Shown here: piece by piece, positions 36,912 through 45,042 of the stretch
Layout of the letters: each line of letters starts with the position of its first letter
Numbering within the stretch: the first letter of the stretch is position 1
Program-made: the position numbers and the translations under genes
The notes under the pieces: generated by a model
The model's database searches: none
Seen by the model: only the letters and a program-made list of their open reading frames with translations
What the model was told of the DNA's origin: nothing
Assembly: GCA_937990185.1 (NCBI GenBank)
Contig: CALKBI010000010.1
Coordinates: 1 to 64,000 of the forward strand
Reading direction: 5' to 3'
Length of the DNA stretch: 64,000 nucleotides
Origin: an uncultured Neomegalonema sp.
GTDB taxonomy: Bacteria; Pseudomonadota; Alphaproteobacteria; Rhodobacterales; Rhodobacteraceae

Positions 36912-38579
36912 TCATGCGCCCCCCTCCCATGGCCCGCGAATGATAGTAGAGGGTAAATCGCCTTCAGCGGTCAGACGGCGCAGAGCAAGAATATGCTCGC
37001 ACGGCCCTTTGCGTAGGGCGTTCATTTTATGATGCTCACAGCCGCAATGGGCATTCACCAGCCGCTCATCTGAATCAAATTCGATCCGCACCCGCTGGTC
37101 ACGGCCATCATCGGTGACGCGACCTTCTGCGGAATGTGCATCGCGTTTCAGGATTTCAACCATGCCGCCGAGGATCAACCGATCCGCTTTCGCTTCTTCA
37201 TCCGATTGGAAGCGCATTGCATCAAAATCGAGCGGCTCGCGCACGACATCGCGATACCGCCACAGCTTTTTATCCAGATCATACATCGCGCGACCATGCT
37301 GGGCGAGGATCGTCAAAGCAGACGATACCTCCGCACGGTCAATCCCAGTCTCGGTTGCGAGTTCCTGTTCGTCGGCCATCCAGCGCGCAGCAAGCGCCGT
37401 AAAAACTTTCTCGCGCGTATGCGTGCTGATTTTTTTGCGTGGCGCGAGCAAATCAAACTGTCCGGCGCGGGACCAATCATTTGCCGTCCATCCCGACAGG
37501 CCCAGCGTAAAGCTCATCGGTCCCAGATCAACGACAACAAAAGCGGGCATACCATTGCCGAGCAGATATAAATCGAAAGAGCGGGCAATCGGGATCAGCC
37601 GTTCAAGGATCAGTAACCGCCGCCGCCCCCACATCCGTATCTCAACCTCTTCGCCGCCATGATAAAGCGCGCGGGGACAGGAGATGCGGGTATTCCAAGG
37701 TTCAAAAATCATCTCCGGCGGTTGACCGGGTTTGAGATTGAACCGCAGCGAGCGCGGAGAACGACGCTCTTTCTTCGACTTCAACGCAAAGCAAAGGTTG
37801 TGAATGTCCATCGGGTGCAGCGTAACGCGATGGGCGGGCAGTGCCATCGCCGAACTGACCTGCAAAAATCCGCGCACCCATGAATCCGGCAAGTCGATTT
37901 TCTGTTCGAAAACTTCCTGCCCCATATCCGTTGAAGCGGTAAAGCCGCCCGGTTCAATCCGCAACTCGGTCCGGCGATAACTGCGCACCTGCTGGAACGC
38001 TTCATAGAGCGTGTAGGAATAGTCAATATTGGTGACGCCGTTTGCGATCTCGTCGATCTCGTCAAACATTTCCAGATCGCAGGATAGCCGCCCATAGGTG
38101 CTTTCATCCGTACTAAAGCACTCGAAAGAAATCTCATCAGGGCTAACTGCGATCACAGGGTCCAGAACCCACCACGCGTCACGGTTTACTTTCCACAGCC
38201 ACTTCCAATACCGGCCCCGGGCTTGGCGGAATGGTTTAAGCAGCTTTTCGCTCTGCTGATTAAGCGTCGCCATTTCCTCGCGGGCGCCTTTCAGTTTTCC
38301 GGCGGCGCCTGCACCCTGTAAAGCGGCTTCCGCGAGCCAGACATCTTTTTGGCTCTCCAACCAAGCCATATATTCCGTGCGGTCTTTGGGCTGAAACCGC
38401 AGGTCAGACGTGACGACGTGATGCAGCGTTGAGATGGCTTCGCGAAAGCTCACATGGTTCGAGACTTGCCCGACAAAAAATGTTGGCTCGCGCAGCAGAT
38501 CAGGTGCAAAGCTGAGGCGTTCCTCGCCTCCTTCGCGGGTTGTGTGGCTGGCTCCGGCATAACGACGGGTGACTTCCAT
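36912..38579 (-). CDS. Retron-associated winged-helix and SWIM zinc-finger protein (WHSWIM)
   Basis: The 555-residue protein carries a C-terminal SWIM zinc finger, C512-x-C514-x12-C527-x-H529 (CGCEHHKMNALRKGPCEHI), a DNA- or protein-binding motif. It is preceded by a winged-helix-like stretch around 400-450 (KVFTALAARWMADEQELATETGIDRAEVSSALTILAQHG). The N-terminal 380 residues are unassigned. Its ATG overlaps the upstream gene stop (TGATG) after a G6 tract, and the ncRNA and RT follow on the same strand. In published retron surveys this type of protein defines type XIII systems together with an ARM/HEAT-repeat protein (recalled, not searched). It is probably part of the effector or its control. 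Confidence 0.8.
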   Translation of the reverse strand: MEVTRRYAGASHTTREGGEERLSFAPDLLREPTFFVGQVSNHVSFREAISTLHHVVTSDLRFQPKDRTEYMAWLESQKDVWLAEAALQGAGAAGKLKGAREEMATLNQQSEKLLKPFRQARGRYWKWLWKVNRDAWWVLDPVIAVSPDEISFECFSTDESTYGRLSCDLEMFDEIDEIANGVTNIDYSYTLYEAFQQVRSYRRTELRIEPGGFTASTDMGQEVFEQKIDLPDSWVRGFLQVSSAMALPAHRVTLHPMDIHNLCFALKSKKERRSPRSLRFNLKPGQPPEMIFEPWNTRISCPRALYHGGEEVEIRMWGRRRLLILERLIPIARSFDLYLLGNGMPAFVVVDLGPMSFTLGLSGWTANDWSRAGQFDLLAPRKKISTHTREKVFTALAARWMADEQELATETGIDRAEVSSALTILAQHGRAMYDLDKKLWRYRDVVREPLDFDAMRFQSDEEAKADRLILGGMVEILKRDAHSAEGRVTDDGRDQRVRIEFDSDERLVNAHCGCEHHKMNALRKGPCEHILALRRLTAEGDLPSTIIRGPWEGGA

Positions 38580-41500
38580 CAGAGTGCCCCCCGGATTTCA
38601 GGCTCGACAATCTCGGCCAACGGCACAAGGTCAGGCGAACTGGATTTCAGCCGAAGGATCAGAGGTAAAATCCGCGCCTTATCACCCACAGCACAGGTCG
38701 CGGAGATACGCTCTAACAGGTCGCCGAAAATTTTCAGCGATTCAGGATCGCCGCGTTCGATTTCTTCTTCGATAAAGGCATAGGCTTGACCTTTTGCCGC
38801 ACGGCTTGAAAACACACGGCTGAGGATTGTGCGTAAGGCCGGTTCGACATCGCGCAGCTTTGCCGGATCGCCCGCCGCATGTTCGCGGATTAACCGCGCA
38901 ACGGTAAGCCTGAATCCGTTCGAGGGATGCTCGGATAATCGGCGCAGGAACAAATCCGCATGTTCATCCGAAAACGCGCGTCCGAGCATCTCGCGTCCAA
39001 AGGCTTGCGCGGGTGGCGTGACGCAATCGCATAAAGCAACGATTGTTTCCGGCTCCCATTCAGACGGATCGAGCTTCGTGCGAATAAGCTGATAAGTGGC
39101 CTCGCGGCTGTCTTCCCATTCGCCATCCAGCAAGGCAAAAACCTGCTCTGGTTCGGCGGCGACTTGATCAATGCGGGCTTCGAGGGCTTTTACCGCCCAG
39201 CGCCGTGCAATGGCCTGATCATTCGTACCGATGCGGGCTGTTTTACGCAGCGAGAATGTCTTCAACTCAAGATGCTGCAAGATTTCAGACCCGACACGGC
39301 GCGCCGGTTCTGCTTTGGCACGCAGCATCGGCCATGCCAGCGTCTCACCTTCTTTTACAAGCGCAGTCATAACGCCGCCAGTGCGCGCGGCGAGAATGGC
39401 ATCTTCGCGCACACCCTCATGCTGTTCACTGCGATAAAGGATCGGCACAATCCCTTCGGCAAGCACTTTGGCCGAGGGGTCGTGATGCGCACTGAGACGG
39501 GCTGTTGCCGTCACTGCGGCAGTTCGCGAGTCTGGTACAGGCGATTGCAAAAAGGCGAGGATTAGGTCTTCGCGCCCTTTAAGCTCTTCTAAATCGGCAT
39601 CTGCCAACATCTTTGCGCCAGCGGCTTGCAGGTCAGGGTCATCCTCTTCGGCGAGCGCAGCGGGATCAAATGTACTGATGCCATCGGGCCGCGCAGCGGC
39701 GAGTAAAATCGCGAGCAATTTTGGTGGAATTTCCGGCGCACGGGACAGCGCCACCAATCGGGCGGCGGGCGCGGCACGAACCGCTTCGCCAAAATGTTTT
39801 GTAATCAGCGATGCCGCAAGACGCACACGCGCTTTGTCTTTCTCGACATCATCAAACATCCAATCGTAATTTTCGGCTTGATAGGCGAGCGCGTCAATCA
39901 GGTCGGGCAGGGTGGCATTCTGCGCATGTTGCGTCCAAAACTCGTCCAGCCAGTCATAGGTCACATCTGAAACCGACAGGAACAAATCGGCGGCCATGGC
40001 CTCGTCTTCGGTGACAAGTGACGGTTTTAGCGTCAATGCGGTTTGTGCCAGCTCAATCGCCTCAGATTTCCCCGTTGCAAACAATGCAGGAATGAGCGGA
40101 CCAACGGTATCTCCACGCCGAGCAAGCTGCATCCGGGCAACCTCAAGCGCAAAATTATAGGTTGAATGCGTATCACGGCGCAGCAGCCGGATGACTGCGG
40201 CAGCAGGAAGGTCAAGACAGAATGGCGCGTTCTCAATCAGCGCATGAGCGGCGAAGCCTTGAACCTGTTCAGCCGGTGCTTCTGTCAGCAAGTGCAAAAG
40301 AGCGTCGGGCCTTGCATCCCATAAATGCGGAAATGGTTCTTCGCGGCGGTCGGAATGCTTTGGTTCGCGTGTGCCGTCATAGCGCCATATCAACGAATTT
40401 TTCGGAACCATAATCCGGTCATGCGCACCGTGCATAATATGATGCAGAGCAAATCTGTTGCATATCGGCGGACAGGATTTTTTCACAACACTGTTTGACG
40501 CCCATTCGTATCGGCTCGTGGTCGTGATTTCATCGGAGACGATATCCGTTTCCATCAAGCAAGCCGTCGCAAGATCGACATAAGCTGGATCGTTCAACTG
40601 ACTGCGCTTACGCAGATCGCGCCATATGCGCCGCCGGAAATAAGCTCGCGTTTTATCCGACCATGCGAGGCGGCTGTCCTCCTTGCCGATAAGATCGCTT
40701 CTGGACCCCGCAGTTCCACTGTATCTGTCGTATAAGTACCAATTGTTCGATGCAAAATTGCTGCTGGTTTCATCAAAGCGATATCCGAACAGTCCGAAAA
40801 CGGCGGCATCGTCGAAGGCTTCGGCGGCCTTGAAAACCCGCCGTAATCCCCGGAATAAGAACGGCGCAAAAGGTATCTGGCGCAATACGTCTATGAAAAG
40901 TGAGCGGCTTTCATAAGCGTGTCGAGATAGTAAATACAGATCAACAAGCGCTTTTTGCTGCTCCGCGCCATAATCGGATTCTTTCGGCAACCTTAGTATC
41001 TGTGCCTGAGTAGAAGCGATGCTCATATATCCGATGATCTGAGCGACGGCGGCTTCATGGTTCGTTTGCAATGCCCCTACGACTGCGGGAGGTAAGTTAT
41101 AAGCGATCCGCTTTGCTTCGTCGGCAGGATTGCCAAGAGCCGACAGAACAATCTGGGCATGGGCTTGCACAACCGGATCATCATCATCTGCCAATGCGCT
41201 CAGGGCCGGGGTGATTTTTTCCGGCGTATCTTTGCCGCACCGATAAAGCGCGTAAGGCAATGTCCGGCTTGTAATTGGACCGGCCTCATGGCGAAAAGAC
41301 GCGAGCAACGGCGCAGCGGCGGCGAGTTTCGTTTGCCCAATCCGCCAGATCAGTTTGGAGGCACTGGCATCCGGCATACTCCCCGCGCGCTCAAGCAGAT
41401 ACAGCATTCGGGCAGCGCGCGCATCGCCGACATCCGCTGCGACAACACGCGGACCACTCGGTGCTTCGGTCCAAGGTGCTGGTTCTCCCGCATCCTGATA

Positions 41501-41722
41501 GCCTTGGGTTGTGCGGGTTAGGATAAGACTTTCAAAAAGGCGCTCAGCGGTTTCCTGATCCACAGCATCAGGCGTCCGCGTTCCCTCTTTCAGATCACTG
41601 CCAGTGAATCCGTAACGATAATTGACAAGATAACGGCCTTCGCTTTGCTCAACAAGTTCGACAATATATGTGCGTTCACGTGCGTGGCGCAGAACCAGAT
41701 GAGCTGTCCGAATTGTCTTCAT
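38579..41722 (-). CDS. Retron-associated WGR/HEAT (ARM-like) repeat protein
   Basis: The 1047-residue protein opens with a WGR-like domain (about residues 1-90: YIVELVEQSEGRYLVNYRYGFTGSDLKEGTRTPDAVDQETAERLFESLI), a fold that binds nucleic acid ends in PARP-type proteins. The remainder is largely alpha-helical with repeated short helix pairs (for example ADDDDPVVQAHAQIVLSALGNPADEAKRIA and DLQAAGAKMLADADLEELKGREDLILAFLQSPVPDSRTAAVTATARLSA) typical of HEAT/ARM scaffolds. No catalytic motif is evident. It is first in the retron operon, 97 nt after the oxidoreductase gene, with no clear Shine-Dalgarno. Only a weak promoter candidate (TTGCAC at 41786-41791, 17-bp spacer) is seen, so read-through is possible. 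Confidence 0.78.
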   Translation of the reverse strand: MKTIRTAHLVLRHARERTYIVELVEQSEGRYLVNYRYGFTGSDLKEGTRTPDAVDQETAERLFESLILTRTTQGYQDAGEPAPWTEAPSGPRVVAADVGDARAARMLYLLERAGSMPDASASKLIWRIGQTKLAAAAPLLASFRHEAGPITSRTLPYALYRCGKDTPEKITPALSALADDDDPVVQAHAQIVLSALGNPADEAKRIAYNLPPAVVGALQTNHEAAVAQIIGYMSIASTQAQILRLPKESDYGAEQQKALVDLYLLSRHAYESRSLFIDVLRQIPFAPFLFRGLRRVFKAAEAFDDAAVFGLFGYRFDETSSNFASNNWYLYDRYSGTAGSRSDLIGKEDSRLAWSDKTRAYFRRRIWRDLRKRSQLNDPAYVDLATACLMETDIVSDEITTTSRYEWASNSVVKKSCPPICNRFALHHIMHGAHDRIMVPKNSLIWRYDGTREPKHSDRREEPFPHLWDARPDALLHLLTEAPAEQVQGFAAHALIENAPFCLDLPAAAVIRLLRRDTHSTYNFALEVARMQLARRGDTVGPLIPALFATGKSEAIELAQTALTLKPSLVTEDEAMAADLFLSVSDVTYDWLDEFWTQHAQNATLPDLIDALAYQAENYDWMFDDVEKDKARVRLAASLITKHFGEAVRAAPAARLVALSRAPEIPPKLLAILLAAARPDGISTFDPAALAEEDDPDLQAAGAKMLADADLEELKGREDLILAFLQSPVPDSRTAAVTATARLSAHHDPSAKVLAEGIVPILYRSEQHEGVREDAILAARTGGVMTALVKEGETLAWPMLRAKAEPARRVGSEILQHLELKTFSLRKTARIGTNDQAIARRWAVKALEARIDQVAAEPEQVFALLDGEWEDSREATYQLIRTKLDPSEWEPETIVALCDCVTPPAQAFGREMLGRAFSDEHADLFLRRLSEHPSNGFRLTVARLIREHAAGDPAKLRDVEPALRTILSRVFSSRAAKGQAYAFIEEEIERGDPESLKIFGDLLERISATCAVGDKARILPLILRLKSSSPDLVPLAEIVEPEIRGAL

Positions 41723-41819
41723 AAAGGCTTATGCTTATTTTCAGCGTATCCGTGTGAGTTGAGTCTAAGGCCGAAAAGGTCGCAAGTGCAAGGATGAGTT
41801 TCCTCAAGGATAGCTTTCT

Positions 41820-44117
41820 TTATGACCTGCGTTTGATAACAGGGGGAACGAAGGCTGTGACCTCCGGTGGCTCGCCCTCAAAGCGCTCGACATCTACCAA
41901 ACAACTATGCGCAATCGGGCCTTGACCCAGCCGCGATGTGCCTTTGTCGATGGTCAACACATTCGGGTTTCCGTGCTTGCACAATCCCCCCGGTTCGATG
42001 GGATCATACCAAGCCCCCGTACTCATTTGCATGACGCCTTGACGAATGCTGTCACTGATGATGACCACACCAAGACACGCCCCGCGATCATTAAACACCC
42101 GGATAATATCCCCTTCATTGATCCCGCGCGCAGCGGCATCTTCGGGATGAAGCGTAACGGGTTCGCGGCCTTTTAGTTTGCCCTTACGGCTCACCGCGCC
42201 ATGATCGAGCTGCGAGTGCAGCTTGTCTTTTGGTTGGTTGGAAATCAGATGCAGCGGATATTTCTCCGCATTACCAAGCCACTCAACAGGCTCACGCCAC
42301 ACCGCATGACCGGGACAATCATCATATCCGAAGCTGTCCACTGTCTCGGAGAAGATTTCTATTTTCCCGCTCGGGGTCTTCAAGGCATTGGCAACAGGAT
42401 CAGCCACAAACTCGCGCAACATCGCGGTGGGTTGTTCGGGCGGCGGATAAAAGAAGAAACCGTCTTTGCGCAATTGCTTAAGAGTGGGCAATTCCACAGC
42501 GGCTTGTTGACGGGTCACATCATAAATCCACCGCAGCCAATCCGCTTCGTCGCGCCCTTCAGTAAAGGTGTCCTCGACCCCCATCTGCTTTGCGATGCCT
42601 CTAAAGATATCATAATCATCGCGCGCATCACCGGGGGCTTCGGAGACTTTGCTCATTGCGATAATATACGGGTCGCGTTGTGTCATCGCGAGGTCATTAC
42701 GCTCCAGCGATGTCGTTGCAGGCAACACGATATCCGAATGACGGGCCATAGCGGTCCAGCACCATTCATTCGTAATAATCGTTTCCGGCTTTTGCCATGC
42801 CCTGAGCATCCGGTTGAGGTCTTGGTGGTGGTGGAAAGGATTACCGCCCGCCCACCAGACCATCCGTGTATCTGGATATGTCAGGTCTTGTCCGTTGAAC
42901 TGAAACGCGCCGCCCGGATTTTCCAGCATCTCAGTGATGCGTGCGACGGGGATAAAGTTATCAATCGGCTTGTCGCCTTGTAAAAGCGATCCCGCAACTA
43001 ACGGAGTGAAATGGTTTCCAATGCTGTTTTCCGCAGAATACCCAAATCCGATGCCGCCTCCGGCGGTTCCAATCTGGCCGAGCATCGCCGCGAGCGTGAT
43101 CGCCGCCCAATAAGCCTGCTCTCCATGATCCTGTCGGGTCAGGGACCACGCGACTGAGATCATAGTCCGTTGCGCTGCCATCCGGCGGGCGAGGTCTGTG
43201 ATCGTATCGGCGGACAGCTCAGCGATCGACGCGGCCCAATCCGCATCTTTTACAATGCCATCGCTTTCGCCCATGACATAGGCGGCGAACCTCTCAAAGC
43301 CGATTGTGTATCTCGACAGGAATGCTTCGTCGTGCAGGTTCTCGGTTATTAGAGTATGCGCGAGGGCCATCAGAATGGCCGGGTCCGTTCCGGGGCGGGG
43401 CGCGAGCCATTCCGCGCCCAGCTCATCCATCATGTCAGAGCGCAACGGGCCTATATTGATGAAATGCGTTCCCGCAGCATGAGCCGCGCGTAGCCCTTTT
43501 TTCTGGACATGCGCGCCGACCGCCCCGGATTCAATCTGACCGTTTTTGACCGGCACACCGCCAAAAGCCACAAACAGATCGCAATTGCCTTCGATGGATT
43601 CCCAGCTTGTCGTTGTGGCGATGAAGTCGCGAAAACTTCCCAGAATATGCGGGACCATTGCTTCGGCGGCGGCGAAAGAATACGTCCCGAATGAATTCGT
43701 ATAGCCCCCCACGGTATTGAGAAACCTCTTGAGCTGTGAGGGTGCATGATGAAACCGTCCGGCGCTGGCCCAGCCATAGCACCCTGCATAAATCGAGGCA
43801 TTTCCGTAATCGCGGCTAATGCGTGTGATATCGTCGGCAATAAGCCGGTTTGCCGTTTCCCAAGGCACGGCAATGAAAGGCTCTTGTCCGCGTTTTTCAT
43901 TGTTCGAGCCGGGGCCGGATTCTAACCAGCTTTCGCGGATCATCGGCTCTGTGATGCGTGTCGGTCCGGTTTGAACATCAAGAATACCGGACCCGATAGG
44001 CGAGGGATCGGGATCATGCTCGAAACCAAGCATCTCAACCGCTTGACCCTCCTCAGAGCGAACGCGATAGGTTCCCCAATGGTTCGCCGTAAGCGGTAGA
44101 TTGGTAGGGTCGGACAT
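41820..44117 (-). CDS. DMSO/TMAO/biotin-sulfoxide reductase-type molybdoenzyme
   Basis: A 765-residue bis-MGD molybdenum enzyme of the S- and N-oxide reductase branch (BisC, DorA, TorA). There is no signal peptide or iron-sulfur motif, so it is probably cytoplasmic and BisC-like. The active-site region reads ASIYAGCYGWASAGRFHHAPSQLKRFL, where the serine after YGWA is the expected Mo ligand. The MGD-binding parts include WWAGGNPFHHHQDLNRML, NEWCWTAMARHSDIVLPATTSLERND and the C-terminal GACLGVVIISDSIRQGVMQMSTGAWYDP. Likely substrates are biotin or methionine sulfoxide, or TMAO. It follows the esterase gene by 75 nt, in the same direction as the ABC transporter. Confidence 0.85.
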   Translation of the reverse strand: MSDPTNLPLTANHWGTYRVRSEEGQAVEMLGFEHDPDPSPIGSGILDVQTGPTRITEPMIRESWLESGPGSNNEKRGQEPFIAVPWETANRLIADDITRISRDYGNASIYAGCYGWASAGRFHHAPSQLKRFLNTVGGYTNSFGTYSFAAAEAMVPHILGSFRDFIATTTSWESIEGNCDLFVAFGGVPVKNGQIESGAVGAHVQKKGLRAAHAAGTHFINIGPLRSDMMDELGAEWLAPRPGTDPAILMALAHTLITENLHDEAFLSRYTIGFERFAAYVMGESDGIVKDADWAASIAELSADTITDLARRMAAQRTMISVAWSLTRQDHGEQAYWAAITLAAMLGQIGTAGGGIGFGYSAENSIGNHFTPLVAGSLLQGDKPIDNFIPVARITEMLENPGGAFQFNGQDLTYPDTRMVWWAGGNPFHHHQDLNRMLRAWQKPETIITNEWCWTAMARHSDIVLPATTSLERNDLAMTQRDPYIIAMSKVSEAPGDARDDYDIFRGIAKQMGVEDTFTEGRDEADWLRWIYDVTRQQAAVELPTLKQLRKDGFFFYPPPEQPTAMLREFVADPVANALKTPSGKIEIFSETVDSFGYDDCPGHAVWREPVEWLGNAEKYPLHLISNQPKDKLHSQLDHGAVSRKGKLKGREPVTLHPEDAAARGINEGDIIRVFNDRGACLGVVIISDSIRQGVMQMSTGAWYDPIEPGGLCKHGNPNVLTIDKGTSRLGQGPIAHSCLVDVERFEGEPPEVTAFVPPVIKRRS

Positions 44118-44192
44118 GACTCGGCCTTGTGCTCAATCGTTGACGTGCAACTGTACTCTAGGATTTCATACTGTGAAGCCCCGTCACTCAAC

Positions 44193-45041
44193 TTATCTTG
44201 ACGTAAGAAAATCAGCAACTTGGCGCAGGGATGCCAGAGCGTCTGGCAATTCGTCGTAAACCTCGAAGACGTGACACATCTCCGGGCGGTCGATCAGATT
44301 TACGGATGCGCCGGTTCTGCGCAGCGATTCCGCCAATGCGAGAACAGAAGGTTGCAGGATATCCCGTGATCCGGTGGTGAGTATCGTATCTGGCCACGGC
44401 TCGGGATGCGGCGTCAACCCCGGCGAGGCCAAAACATCATCCGCCGGTGTTTTCCCAAGATAGGCGCCTGCATAGGTGCGCAGATCAGCTGTTGTAATCG
44501 TCGGATCGTCAATCCCTTCGGACAGTACAATCCCTTGCTCGGTCAGATCACTCCACGGCGAGAATAATGCCAGCCGTGCCGGTAGCTTCAGTCCTTTAGA
44601 GAAAGCGGCGCGCGTAACCGCCAGCGCCATGCCGCCTCCTGCGGATTCCCCACTGATGGAAAGGGGCTGTGTGCCAGTCTCGATTGCCAAGGCGTCATAG
44701 ACGGCAACGCATTGATGTAAGCCCGCGGGAAAAGGATATTCTGGCGCAAGCGCATACCGCGGCGCGACAATGTTAAATTCTCCTAACGCGCAAAGCGCCG
44801 CCGTAATCGGCAGGTCAAATTCAGGGCAGCCCGAGACATAACCGCCGCCGAACAGATACAGCAAAGTTCCTTTAGGTGCGGCGTTTTCGGGTTCGATGAT
44901 TTGGCAGGATACCCCGCCGATCTCCCGTTCTGAAATTGTAACGGGCCACCGCTCTAATGCGCGAACAGCGCGCGGCTCAAAGTCAGCTTTTAGCGCGTCC
45001 CGAGTGACTGCGATGCTTTGATCGAGTGCGTCTCTCTCCAC
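44193..45041 (-). CDS. Alpha/beta hydrolase, HSL-type esterase
   Basis: A 282-residue esterase/lipase of the hormone-sensitive-lipase type. The oxyanion-hole loop is seen as LYLFGGGYVSGCPEFDL, a variant of HGGG with F in place of H. The nucleophile elbow is GESAGGGMAL, and the Asp/His of the triad are in TGSRDILQPS and EMCHVFEVY. The start is one base after the permease stop, so its translation is coupled to the transporter. The substrate is unknown; its tight link to an osmolyte transporter suggests ester-type import or processing, which is inference. Confidence 0.85.
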   Translation of the reverse strand: MERDALDQSIAVTRDALKADFEPRAVRALERWPVTISEREIGGVSCQIIEPENAAPKGTLLYLFGGGYVSGCPEFDLPITAALCALGEFNIVAPRYALAPEYPFPAGLHQCVAVYDALAIETGTQPLSISGESAGGGMALAVTRAAFSKGLKLPARLALFSPWSDLTEQGIVLSEGIDDPTITTADLRTYAGAYLGKTPADDVLASPGLTPHPEPWPDTILTTGSRDILQPSVLALAESLRRTGASVNLIDRPEMCHVFEVYDELPDALASLRQVADFLTSR

Positions 45042-45042
45042 G

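Noticed and set aside
36628-37032. 134-residue plus-strand open frame over the retron ncRNA
   Set aside because: It runs opposite to the operon through RNA stems and the end of the SWIM gene, and the sequence is explained by the ncRNA structure.
38579-41722. Molybdoenzyme operon member or ordinary HEAT-repeat protein unrelated to the retron
   Set aside because: The TGATG coupling to the SWIM gene and the recalled ARM plus WHSWIM retron type favour retron membership, although read-through from upstream cannot be excluded.
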